A DNA stretch of 28,510 nucleotides, from positions 1 to 28,510 of IMG/VR virus record IMGVR_UViG_3300035698_020119. The stretch is one strand, 5' to 3'. The notes under the pieces are model-generated. The model worked only from the letters and a program-made list of their open reading frames with translations. It made no database searches and was not told where the DNA came from. Made by a program: the position numbers and the translations under genes. Position 1 is the first letter of the stretch, and the number at the start of each line of letters is the position of its first letter. Source of the stretch: a virus. Below are positions 8,190 to 18,415 of the stretch, piece by piece.

Positions 8190-9692
8190 TTACCAAAAAA
8201 ATTCAGTATTTTTTACTATAAGACCTCAAGCTGTTGCACCTGCCGCTCATCATGCTCATCAAGTATTAGTTGATCATGTTAATGCAGCTCCTCCTCAACC
8301 TCAACCTCAAGCTCCTAGTCATCAAGCTGCATTTCAAACTTGTCAATTTCAGGTTGAATCTCAGTCTCAAGCTGCTCAACCAACTCATCAAGCAAAAAAT
8401 CTCCCTGCTCATCAAGCACCACCTCAAGCCGATGCACTTGTTGATCCTGTACTTGTTGTGTCTCAACCTGCACCTCATGCTCATCAAGCACTATTTATAG
8501 TACCAGCCTCGGAAGTTAATGTTCCATATATTATTATAGCCATTCAACCTGCTCAACCTCAACCTCAACCAGATCAAAAACTTGTTCAATCTATTCAAGC
8601 AACTCAATCGTCTCCTCTTACATCTATTATACCTGTAAAATTTAAAGCTCCTCAACATTCTATTATTACACAACCTCATCAAGCTCCTCATTTTGATCAA
8701 CCTCAATCTCAATCTCAACCTGTCCCTCATCAACTTCAACATCATACTATTATATTTTTACTGTATATATCTCATACTGTTTCATTATATAAATTACTAT
8801 TTGAATATAATACTCAAGCTATTCAAGCCGTTCAGACAATCGTGTCAACTCAATCTCAACCTTTATGATCATTGTCATCAATTATTCTAAATCAATTTAT
8901 TCAGTCCCCCGCTCATTTTCATTTCATATCTACCGTATCACTTATTGTCACATCTCCTTGACTTTTTAATATCAAAATTGTTCAATTATTTGCTTCATTT
9001 GATATTGTTAAACTATTACTAGCTATATTAATACTTGTATAATTTTTTACTACTACATTCTCTGAGCTAGCATCTATATTCACAGTTCCTCAACTAGTAT
9101 CCAAAGCTCAATCAGATCAATCTCATGGAGTAGGTTCTGCATTTGTAATCTCATCATCAACATATTTCTTATTAGTAAGTTTTTTATCTCAAGTCGGTGC
9201 TGCATTGGTAGTAGTTTCGGCTCAATCATCATCAAAAGTTTTTACTCATCAAACCGATTCGGCTCATGTAAGATGAACCACAACCGAATCGTCCGCTTTG
9301 TCTGTTTCTAATCTTTCCAACTCTGTTCAGAAATCTTCTCGATTTTCATTTGTTAAATATTGATAAATATAATCATCAGCATCAAAAGCTTGTGCTGTTG
9401 TTGTTTGAGTTGAAACTGAATCGCTAATTGGACAAGTTCAATAACCTCTTCATCAAGTACAAGTTAAAACATCTCAACTTCTACTTACAACTTTTATTAT
9501 TTCTCTTTTTGCCACGGCTGTCGTCGGATCAGTCGGTGTTGTATATTGTATTGCTGTTATTAAAAAAGATCAACTTGCGGGAAATAATGCACCTTGTCAA
9601 GATTTCAAGGTTATTGTTGTACTAATAGTAGTTATTCAACTATTTAATTGTCAAGTTGCATTATTTTCCGAAGAAAAATTAAGTAATGTCAT
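8190..9692 (-). CDS. Tail protein with C-terminal glycine-rich domain (500 aa)
   Basis: The N-terminal part (about residues 1-190) is fibre-like: LLNFSSENNATGQLNSG, VVSRSGDVLTCTGGRGYGT, HLTGAESVGGVKTF and NKKYVDDEI are typical of phage tail/fibre attachment proteins. From about residue 310 to the end it is glycine-rich, with stretches such as GCGSGGGTGGDGDGGGSKG and GSGGGGGGAGGMAIIIYGTL, ending NTEFFW. Such poly-Gly II sandwiches are known in phage adhesins such as the T-even gp38 tip. About 75 of its codons are TGA, including runs of TGA-GGT-TGA. These are the densest TGA codons in the window and the clearest evidence for glycine. Under code 11 it is only fragments. Start is the ATG at 9692 after AAATAAAA. 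Confidence 0.88.
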
Positions 9693-9766
9693 TTTTATTT
9701 AAATTATTTTATAAAATTCTGTAATTTTAGAAAGTTTATAATTTATTCCTATTCATATCTCTCAAT

Positions 9767-10045
9767 TTATCATACTGTTGTTTTTAAATTGTAAAAATCA
9801 GTCAACTCTTGTGTTTTCTTAATTTCTTCTTTTTTAATCTCTACCCACTCATAAAAATCTTTATTTATAAATTTATCTTTAAATTCTTGTTCATCTAATA
9901 CGATAACTCATTTAGGTAATTCATAGCTATCATCTGATTTTCAATACATTCTTCATGTTTCATTATTATAATAGTATCCTCAATCATCTATATAATCAGG
10001 TGTTTTTCCATTATCTAATTTATACTCTATAATTATTTTAGTCAT
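9767..10045 (-). CDS. Hypothetical protein (92 aa)
   Basis: The protein opens with a beta strand (TKIIIEYKL), has a Tyr/Gly-rich middle (DYIDDGGYYYNNETGRMYGK) and ends in a charged helix. Six TGA codons give Gly. It overlaps the preceding gene's stop by 8 nt and is separated from the Gly-rich protein by a 74-nt AT spacer. The Tyr-rich YYYN-TGRMYG pattern suggests a small structural or baseplate-type protein, but no family is recognised. Confidence 0.6.
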
Positions 10046-10712
10046 TGTTTAATAATTTATTTATAAAGATTTTATCTACTTTTGTTGATTCTTCTAATTT
10101 ATTAGTATCAATTTTTCAATTATCAAGAAAATCATTTATTATATTCTTAGATCATTCTAATAATGTTTCATCTTTTGACATTTTAACAGCCTCAACTACT
10201 CATTTACTTACTCCTGTTAATCTTTGTATTAATTCTCATTTAGCTTGATTGCTTAAATTCCATTCCCAATATAAAGGTTCTTCTTCTTGATACTGTTTAT
10301 TTGTTATATTGCCTTTATTGTTTTTTATTATTTGATTTCTACATTTTTCATATAAATCTACTTCATGCATTTTTGCTTTTATATCAATCTCTTGTCAACT
10401 CATATTGTTTTCTATTTCAGCTATATCTAAATCAGAATCTTCTTTATTTTTATCTATTCTTTCTTTTTTCCTTTTATTTCTTTCATATTCAATCATCATT
10501 CTTTTAAGTTCAGATAAAGCAAATCTGTATTGCCTCATAAGAAAGTGGTATTGATGAGCAGGAAAATTTCATTCTTTTTTAATTGTAAATTTCTCTATAG
10601 AAAAATCACTTTTTAATTGAGCCATTTCAAGAAACTCTCAATGTAATTCTTTTAATAAAGAATTTAAAGTTTTTCAATTTTTATCTGAATTAATTTCTTT
10701 TAAATTAAACAT
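10038..10712 (-). CDS. Hypothetical helical protein (224 aa)
   Basis: Largely alpha-helical and charged. It includes a His/aromatic segment (NFPAHQYHFLMRQYRFALSE), a basic helix (LKRMMIEYERNKRKKERIDK), an acidic stretch and YQEEEPLYWEWNLSNQAKGE near residue 150. A helical C-terminus follows. There is no membrane segment or signal peptide. It lies among the adsorption genes between the kelch-type protein and a small protein, with an 8-nt overlap downstream and 16-nt gap upstream. A tail-fibre assembly or chaperone role is possible from location only. I do not recognise the family. Confidence 0.6.
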
Positions 10713-10728
10713 TATATTTTATTAATAA

Positions 10729-11637
10729 TTAAACTCAAACTCATGAACTCCTATTTACTGTTAAATCTCATCTATCTAATGAGTTTCAACTCGTTGTTGT
10801 AATATCTATATAATCAATTACATTTAAATATCCTGAAGTATATCATCAACCAAAAAATCAATATGTTGTTCAAGATATTCAAGTAAGGTATCTTTTAGTT
10901 TCTTGTAAATTTCACTTATCTAAAGCGTTTCAAGTTGTAGTAGTAACATCTATATAATCAATTACATTTGAATTACTTGAAATAAGTCATCAACCAAAAA
11001 ATCAATATGTTGTTCATGTAATTCAACATGATCAATATCTAGCTAATGTTAAATTTCATTTATCAGAAGCGTTTCAACTCGTTGAAGTAACATCAATATA
11101 ATCTACTACATCTGAAACAGCCGAAACATATCATCAACCAAAATATCAATATGTCCCTCAAAATACTCATCAAGTTAAATGTCTTCTTGCTACAGACAAA
11201 TCTCACTTGTCTGTAGCATTTCAACTCGTTGAAGTTATATCTATATAATCTACTATATTAGTATTTGTTGCAGATGCATATCCTCAACCAAAAAATCAAT
11301 ATGTTGTTCACGATACTCAACCCAATAAACTTCTAGCTACTGTTAAATTTCATTTATCAGAAGCGTTTCAACTCGTTGAAGTTATATCTATATAATCTAT
11401 TACATCTGAATCGCTTCAAGTTGTTCAACCTCCAAAAAATCAATATGTTGTTCAATATGCTCATCATAAATTACTCCTAGATATTGATAAATCTCACTTG
11501 TCTGTTGCATTTCAACTCGTTGAAGTAACATCAATATAATCAATTACATTACTTACTGATCATGTAGTTCATCCTCAAAAAAATCAATATTCTGGAGTAA
11601 CTACTCAAAATATATATGGATTAATTATAAAATTCAT
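10729..11637 (-). CDS. Kelch-like six-bladed beta-propeller tail protein (302 aa)
   Basis: Six imperfect repeats of 47-50 residues follow the pattern YGFFGGG, a variable loop, NVIDYIDIT-TSGNA-DKGDL, then AR and a variable loop with GTTYG. A GG turn, a DYID strand and a basic-aromatic AR turn match the kelch/galactose-oxidase-type propeller signature. Closely similar repeats (FGGG, IDY, GNATDFGDLT, R) are frequent in marine phage tail proteins. Six blades fit a closed propeller, so the protein probably binds receptor or forms a distal fibre knob. Most of the repeat glycines are TGA. The start overlaps the upstream stop by one base (TAATG). Confidence 0.85.
10729..11637 (-). repeat. Six tandem coding repeats, period 141-150 nt
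   Basis: The segment TCAACCAAAAAATCAATATG (plus-strand reading) and related versions recur at spacings of 144, 144, 150, 141 and about 150 nt (anchor positions 10846, 10990, 11134, 11284, 11425, about 11575). The spacing is a multiple of 3 and matches the propeller blades. Spacers and repeats are both coding, so this is not CRISPR. Confidence 0.9.
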
Positions 11638-12986
11638 TATATTGTTTTGTAACCAATTAAATAAACTTTCAATCAAGTTTCATCAGCTCCTCATGATATT
11701 ACATCAATATCTATTTTTATTTCTGAATCATCAGCCAAACTTGCATCACTTATTACTGCTGCATCTGTTGCTGTTGTACTTGTTAATTCTGTTGCATCTA
11801 TTGTTAATTTTGTACTTAATATTGTTGTTCATGCTTCATTTATATCAACTGTAGTAACTCAGGAAACAGATCAAGCTCATGTTAAACTTGCCCTTACTGC
11901 TGTTAATGTAAAAGCATAAGGCATTCTAAATGTTACTTTTGCCGTTCAAGTTGTTAATGCTGTAGTTTCATCTGAAATAGCCAATATAATACTTTCTATA
12001 TCATCAGTCCGTTCAGGTGCTGTTGCTCAAGTATTCATTCTTATTTTTTGTCCTGCTGTTCATTTAGCAACTCTTGCTAGTTTATTTGAAGTTCTATAAT
12101 ATATATCTCAATCAGCATCACTTCATAAAGTCATCGTTACATCTGCCAATACTGCTCAAGTTCATAACCCTCAAGTTGTTATTGTTCAGATTGTTGTTAG
12201 ATTAGCACATGTTGTAATACTAGCTTGAGTTGCTTGTGTTGTTGCTGTATCAGGTGCAAGTCAAGTAATTGTACTTACTGTTCAAGCCGATCAACTACAA
12301 TTTCAAGTTACATTTCCTGTTAATGGTCAAGCAAATCATGTTGCCGTTAATATAGCTGTACTTGAATTAAATGTTAATCAAGCGTTTGTTTTAGGTCATA
12401 AATCTCATGTTGCTGCTGTGAAAAATGAAACAAAACAAGTTGTATCAATTGCCTCATTTGCTACAGTAATAGCTGTAGGTGTTCATCATCATCATCAAGC
12501 TGCCCAACTTAATACTCAATCTCAAGCTGCATCAGTCAATACTTCTCAAGCTCAAGCTACTGCCAAAGGTAGAGTTAATGTATAACTTCAACTTGTTACT
12601 CATGAATTAATTATTACAGTATTTGCATTTGTTGAATTATATAAAGTTATTCATCATATATTTGTACTTGCTGTTCATAATACCAAAGAACTTGCTGCTG
12701 TAAATGTTCATACTGTTCATTCTATTGTTGATGCATTATTTATAGCTCAGAATCAACTTGTTATTGATCAAGTATCTAATGCTCATACTGTTAATATATT
12801 TGCACTTCAAGCCCATGTTGAAAGTGCTGTATTTTCAACAAGGTTTAAACTCATTCAAGACTTAACTTCTGTAAGAGTTGCTTTCTTCCAAACATTAGCC
12901 GCAGCACTATCAGCAATTAAAAATAAATCAGCTCATACTAATATAGATTTTGCTATTGCCTCAGTCGGAAATATTTTATCTACCAT
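11637..12986 (-). CDS. Tail fibre protein (449 aa)
   Basis: The N-terminal portion is repetitive fibre sequence (NASTIEGTVGTFTAASSLVL; NVTGNCSGSAGTVST) with a SGSYTLTLPLAVAGAGEVLT strand typical of phage fibres. The middle has TLGSDADGDIYYRTSNKLA and RVAKGTAGQKIRMNTGAT. The C-terminal ~130 residues (TFRMPYAFTLTAVRASLTGA, VDINEAGTTILSTKLTID, ending GLKVYLIGYKTI) match a C-terminal fibre domain common in marine phages. TGA at many Gly positions. It starts at the ATG 12986 (AAATAAAAATG) just after the tail hub gene and its stop overlaps the kelch gene start (TAATG). Confidence 0.88.
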
Positions 12987-12995
12987 TTTTATTTT

Positions 12996-14141
12996 TTAAT
13001 AATAAATTTTTATTTGATCTCAATCTGTATTTACAATATTATCTCAGTCTGTATTTAATAAATATGCCTCATCATATACTAAAGTTGATGTTTCTATCTT
13101 AGGTGTTCATACAACTTCCTCTCAAAAAGACAAATATTCATCTAAATATAAAACTACTTTATTTGAAGAATATCATAATCTTATTATTTGCATATTATTA
13201 TTACTAGAACTATTGAAATAAGATAAATTTAATATTTTTACAGTATTTCAAGGATTTATTGTAACAAAATCATATTTATCATTTAAAGTAATTGTATTTT
13301 TATTTTTAAAATCTTTATTTTCTTGTATAAAATTATCTCAAAATTCATTTGCTGTTGAATTAGTTACTAATCTAGTATTTTGTGTACTCTTTTCTTTATA
13401 TCAATAAGTTGTTATACTTGTCATATCATTATATTCAGCATTTCAGCTTTTCCGTTTTAAATATAAATTATTAATTATATTTTCGCTATTTTCTTCTAAA
13501 GTTATTCTTTCAATATCTTTTTGAAAAGTTAATGTATGACTTGATGTTATTGGTTTTAATTTAAAATAAACTTGTCAATCTGCTCATATAAACCAATAAA
13601 AGTTAGTCGTACTCTGAATTAATTTAATTGCATTATATGCAGTAGTATAATCAAAATCCACAGTAACAGAAGTTCCATAATTATCAATATTACCTCAAGT
13701 ATAACTTAATCGACCTCAAGTATATAAAGTATTAAAATAATCAATAATATTTTTTATTATATCTGCAGGTTCACCTCATTCCAAAAATGTATAATCTGTT
13801 CAAGACTTATATATTATATTATTTAATAAAGTTACTAATCATAAACAATTTAATTTAATAGTTTCTGAATTTGTATCTGCTAATCTAATAATTTTTGAAA
13901 TCATTCAAGTATATATTAAATTTCAAGTTTTATTATTTTCATCAAATTCATATATTTTTATAAAATCTGATAGATTAAAATTTGTATTTCAAAACTTTAA
14001 ATCTAAATCAATATCAATATTACTTTGTCATCAGTTTAAATTATTAGTAAACTCAATAGAACTCATAATTTTATCAGGATTTATTACTCATTGCAACACT
14101 CCCAATTGATTATAATATTTAATTTGGTGTTGTTTAATCAT
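12996..14141 (-). CDS. Tail hub / tail-associated protein (381 aa)
   Basis: Position between Dit and the fibres, and fold pattern, point to the siphophage tail hub (Tal-like, gp27-type). The N-terminal ~120 residues are beta-rich (INPDKIMSSIEFTNNLNGGQ; YEFDENNKTGNLIYTGMISK), typical of hub domain 1. Next are LEGGEPADIIKNIIDYFNTL and DFDYTTAYNAIKLIQSTTNF YWFIGADGQVYFKL, a motif seen in hub domain proteins. The remainder includes EENSENIINNLYLKRKSGN and an OB-like segment (TINPGNTVKILNLSY). No C-terminal hydrolase is present. The start ATG (14141) overlaps the Dit stop by one base (TAATG). Confidence 0.78.
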
Positions 14142-14968
14142 TATAAATAAGTTTTTTTATGTAAAATAACTATATCAACATCAAAAGTTCAATCAACTGT
14201 AAAATCTATTGAATTAACTCATGGGTTTAATCGTCTAAACACTCAACTATAATCTACTGCTGTTCAGTTTAAAGTAACTTCTTTTGTTTCTCAATCTAAA
14301 ATTAAAACATCACTATTTGAAATATTTTCATCTATTGTCATTGTATATCAATCAATATCAAAAGTTACTTCTGTTACAGAAACTAATCAAGTATTAAATC
14401 AAAATTGTACCCTATCATCTGCTTTATAACTTCAATAATTAGTAACTTCAATTGTTCAACTAATTATTTGACTCAAAAATTCATCAGACTGATATGATTT
14501 TACTTGCCGATGCGGATCAATTGTTGAAAAAGTTAACTCTATTTCTTGTACAAAAGTTATATTGTAATATTGTCTATTAAATATTAAAGAAGTTACACTA
14601 GCTAGACAACTTCTAATTGTTCAATTTACATTTATATCAAGATCTCATTCAGTTTTATATATATTTTCTTTGAAATCATCAATTAAATCATTTAATTCAG
14701 TAATTGAATTATGACTTAAAGATATTTGTAAAACAATTTCTTTTGACCTAAAAAAATGACCAAGAACTCAACCTCAATCTAGCAAAGGTTTGTTAAAAGT
14801 TGACCATTCTATACTTCATAAATCATCATAGTTAATATTTCTTAATCTAATGGTCGAACCATTGTTTAAACTATATCAATCAAAAACAAAATCATCTTGC
14901 GTTCAAGTTCATACCAAGATTGTTCATCAATTAAGTGTAGATCAATTTAATGTTTTTTGATTTAACAT
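14141..14968 (-). CDS. Distal tail protein (Dit)
   Basis: 275 residues. The N-terminal domain has the Dit-type beginnings of LRNINYDDLGSIEWSTFNKP and DGGGVLGHFFRSKEIVLQIS, then a helix LNDLIDDFKENIYKTEGDLD followed by IDPHRQ. The C-terminal galectin-like part ends FRRLNPGVNSIDFTVDG, the family's usual L-x-x-G-x-N-x-I sequence with that Gly encoded by TGA. Dit forms the hexameric ring joining the tail tube to hub and fibres. The gene lies right after the tape measure gene (8-nt gap). ATG at 14968. Confidence 0.88.
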
Positions 14969-14976
14969 AGATAAAA

Positions 14977-17754
14977 TTAATTAATATTAAAATCTCTTTT
15001 TAATTGTATTTTTCTAGCCAATAATTCAGCAATTCTATTAATATCAGCCTCTTCTCTAATTGTAACATTTCACATATTTATATTAATACTTTGAGAATTA
15101 CTTATTTGATTATTTGGAACGATATTTCAATTATTTTTTGGTACAAATAATTCAGGTCACTTCTCTCAAACAATGTACGGCGATCATCAACTTACAGGTC
15201 ATCAATTAGCTTTAAACTCTGTTCAAACTTTATTTAATTTTTTTACATCGTCACGAGTTCAACTTGAAGTATTTCATCAAAAAAATTTATTTAAACTTTG
15301 CATAGCCTCAATTTGTCTTAATATAGCTTGTCTTTTTGCCTCCATTGCTGTAATGAATACATTTTTTTCGTTTTCAATTTCCTCTAATCTAATATTATAT
15401 TGTTCAGTTTCTAATATTTTTTGTGCTTCTAACTCAATCATTTTAATATTATAGGCATCTGTTTCTAAATCTTTTTTTATTCTTAAAGCCTCAATTTCTT
15501 TATAAACAGTATCAATTTTTTCATTTTTTTCTTTTTGTAATTCATCAAGTTTTCATTGGGTTTCTAATTCAATTTTTTTAACTTTTGATAATGCATCGTA
15601 AATTTCCATTTCATCTAGCTTACTTCAAAGTATATCCTCAGCCAATTGTTTCTCCTCGTTTAATTTAGATATTCTTTCAGTATCTAATACTCATCACTCT
15701 TCTTCTTTTGCTTTTGCCTCAATTTCTTGTATCTCTTGTAAAATATCTTTTCTTCTCTGGAAAATTTGATTTAAACTATCTTGTTTTGTTTCATCAACTG
15801 CTTCATTAAATTCTTTTTTTATATCTCATATTTTTTCAAATAATCAATTCATTTTTTCCTTAATTGCATCAATAGTTTCTATAAACTTTTCTTTAAATCA
15901 TCACATTTTATCATTAATTTTTTGTATATTTTCAGTATATTTATCTTTTAATTTAACCGCCTCCTCTCATAATTTAGTAATTGCTTCTTTTGATTCCATT
16001 CATTTTTCAGCTAATCTTTTTATTTTATCAACAATTTTTCAAATTTCTTGATCAGCAACTTTTCTCATATCTTCTAATTTTTTTGTTATATTTTTTATTT
16101 CCTCAGCTGTTTTTTTTGCTCATCAACTTACTCATCATAAACTTACCTCTATTTCTTGAACACTTGTATTTGTTTTTTTTACACCTTTTTCTAAATTAAT
16201 AAAATAATTATCAATTGTATTATTTTGCGTTTCTAATTCAGCACCTAAATTAACCCATGCTCACTTCAATCAAGATAAATCAGACATTAATCAACCAGTA
16301 AAATCAGACCAATCTTTACTTAATCATTCACTTACATTCATTTCACTAAATCAACTTGAAGTCATTTTCCTCATTCAATCTCAAATCGTATCTAAACTAA
16401 ATCATAATTTTGATAATCATTTATTAATTAAAACTATAAATTGATTAATTTTAGAAATTCAATCAACAACGGCATTTTGAAAAAATACAACAATTTTCTC
16501 TCACATAACTTTGAATAAATCTCAAACCGCCATGACCATAATTTTCATTAATTCAAATCAATGATTCTTTAAAAATTTAAATCCGTCCATAATTCATTTT
16601 ATAATTATAACATCTATTTTTAATAAAGTATAGAAAGCTGTTCAAACTGCTTTTAATCCTGCTATCATTCATTGTAAAATTTTCGCAAAAGTCCACCCCC
16701 ATTTAATAGCTGTTTTTGAATTTCCAAACATTCGCGTTGTTAATGATGAAAATAATGATCATGCAAATTTTAAAACTTCTAAAATTACTGAACCAAACAT
16801 CTTAAAAGCCTCTATAACTAAATAAGTTGTTGCCTGTACAGTTCACATTACTTCATCACTTTCCAAGAAAGTTTTTATTAAATTAGAAATTTCACCTATC
16901 AATGGTACTATTTCTTTGAGAAACATTTTCATTGCAGGCGTTAAACTCTCACTCATAGCCTCCTTAACATCTTTAATGACTGCAGCAAGTTTTGCCTGTT
17001 GTCTTATAAGACTTCAAGCTCATAACCTATACGCTTCTTGTGCGTCAGTTGATTTTTCTAAAATTTGTTTTTGAATATCAAGAGCTTTCGCTTGTTGCAA
17101 AGTTTTTCAAGTTAATTCTGCTATTTGTGCAATTCTAGCATTAAAAATAGGAGAAGATTGGTCAATTACTATTCACATTTGCTTTAATTGTTCAACCTCT
17201 CATAATAATGCTTTTGATAATATTTCGGAAGTTTCTGCTGCGGTATATTGTCAATTACTCCATTCTGATAATGCTCAAGAAAGAGTTGTCATTTCAGTAG
17301 CCATTTTAGCGGATTCCTCTCTTGTAAATTTCATAGGAATAAGAATATCTGCAATATTAGTTGTAGCTTTTATAAATTCATTATTTGTTAAACCCATTGA
17401 AGAAGCAATTGAATTTGCTGTTTCTTCTACTTGTCATCTAAACTCTCATAATACAATATCAGCTTTATTATTAACTAATTCTAACTCTGTAGCAAGTCTT
17501 CATAATTCCACTCAAAAAGAAATTATTTGATGAACGGCAAAAGCTCAAGCAACTGCAACCCCTAAACTTTTCATACTAGTTGACATAGATTTAGTTAAAT
17601 CTTGAGTTTTTACTGACATATCTTTTAATTCTTTTGTTGCGTTTCAAGTCTGTTTTTTAATATTACCTAAATCCTTAGACACTTTTTGCAGGTCTTTACT
17701 CATCTTGTTTTTCGCCTCTAACAAAAGATTAATTTTATAATCAGTACTTGCCAA
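14977..17754 (-). CDS. Tape measure protein (925 aa)
   Basis: Longest gene in the window. The N-terminus is coiled coil (EAKNKMSKDLQKVSKDL), then a membrane-like helix near residue 70 (SMKSLGVAVAGAFAVHQIIS) and the conserved segment FGVELGRLATELELVNNKAD and TGKTLQQAKALDIQKQILEK. Long hydrophobic helices occupy the middle, then charged coiled coils. The end (NMNVTIREEADINRIAELLA) is the usual tape-measure C-terminus. It sets tail length and acts in genome delivery. A TAA lies 4 codons upstream of the first plausible start, so initiation is probably TTG at 17754 (LASTDYKINLLLEAKNK); the first ATG (17703) would drop 17 residues of that conserved start. Length predicts a tail of about 140 nm by the 1.5 angstrom per residue rule. 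Confidence 0.92.
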
Positions 17755-17776
17755 AATAATATTTTAAAAAATAAAT

Positions 17777-18323
17777 TTATTTTCTTTTTAAATTGGATTT
17801 TCTTCTTTGTTCATCTCTTTGTTGTTCAAGTCTTTCATTTTTTCGTTCTAGCATTAACATATCGTAATGTAATGCTAATATATTTTCATCTTGTCTATCA
17901 ATTTCAGATTGTGTACAATGATATAATTCTTTTATAAGTAAATAATCTCTATGCTCTTTTGATATTCATACATTTCATTTAAATGCTTTTTTAAAAGATT
18001 TTAAAATATTATTATTATTGACTGGGATTTTTTATATCTTGAACTTTTTTCAAAATTAAATCGTATTCTATCATACTTAAATTATCAATTTCTTTTTCTT
18101 CAATATTAGTCAACATTTTAACTAAATAATCATTTCAAAATTGCATTTTAATAGGATCAATACTAAAATCAATTTCACCTTTCTCATTCGAAGAAGAATT
18201 ACAATTTGTAAAAATAATTTCATTATATCCCCTGTCAATTTTTCTAGTATAAACTTTTTTAAATATTATTTCTTTTCAAGATGATAATATAATTTTATTT
18301 GTATCTTCTTTATTCTCAATCAT
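17777..18323 (-). CDS. Tail assembly chaperone, frameshift-extended form (gpGT-like)
   Basis: Inferred joined product: residues from the 18323 ATG continue through codon CCC (18026-18024), shift +1 (skipping 18023), and run 18022-17777 to TAA, giving about 181 residues. The downstream part (open 18031-17777) has no ATG until its last third, yet encodes sensible protein: SFKKAFKGNVGISKEHRDYL, then YHCTQSEIDRQDENILALHY and LMLERKNERLEQQRDEQRRK. This resembles the C-terminal T domain of lambda gpGT-type chaperones, and the location between major tail and tape measure genes is where such frameshifts occur. Frame alternatives: +1 at CCC-A or -2 at A-runs just before. Confidence 0.65.
18015..18323 (-). 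CDS. Tail assembly chaperone, short form (gpG-like, 102 aa)
   Basis: ATG at 18323 to TAA at 18015. N-terminal beta part (IILSSGKEIIFKKVYTRKI; GYNEIIFTNCNSS) followed by helices (MQFGNDYLVKMLTNIEEKEI and LSMIEYDLILKKVQDIKNPS), the arrangement of siphophage tail assembly chaperones that coat the tape measure protein before tube polymerisation. It lies directly upstream of the tape measure gene. The frame ends AAT CCC AGT CAA TAA, which overlaps an ORF in the +1 frame encoding the extension domain. Confidence 0.8.
18021..18034 (-). other. Probable programmed frameshift site
   Basis: Minus-strand sequence ATAAAAAATCCCAGTC. In the chaperone frame this reads ATA AAA AAT CCC AGT CAA TAA. Moving P-site tRNA from CCC to CCA (+1) or slipping back 2 nt on the A6 run would both enter the downstream frame, just before the in-frame stop at 18015. 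CCC-N +1 sites are known in other phage tail chaperones. Confidence 0.5.
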
Positions 18324-18329
18324 AGGTTT

Positions 18330-18406
18330 GCTTGTTTAAAATTTAAAAATTAGCTTGTTTAAATTGATTAAGGGATATATTCTAAACAAGCAAAGAATAT
18401 ACCCCC
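18330..18406 (-). other. Stem-loop region with repeated AAACAAGC between chaperone and upstream gene
   Basis: A stem (18372-18383 with 18394-18405: eight bp next to the loop, an A-C mismatch, then three G-C pairs) with loop AAACAAGCAA lies 10 nt after the stop of the upstream gene. GCTTGTTT occurs at about 18330 and 18352 on the plus strand, and its complement AAACAAGC lies in the stem's loop, so alternative pairings are possible. No good T-tract follows on the minus strand. Possible attenuator or mRNA processing/stability element that sets the ratio of tail proteins. Confidence 0.4.
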
Positions 18407-18415
18407 TTATTTGTT

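Noticed and set aside
8266-8890. Several plus-strand and minus-strand standard-code ORFs of 65-136 aa in the Gly-rich region
   Set aside because: They are shadows of the code-25 Gly-rich tail gene: reading antisense to GGT/TGA repeats yields Pro/Gln/His- or Leu/Arg-rich nonsense without a start context.
10729-11637. CRISPR-like array of similar units 141-150 nt apart
   Set aside because: Repeat and spacer lengths are far too long, all units are in one frame and encode propeller blades, and no short identical repeat is present.
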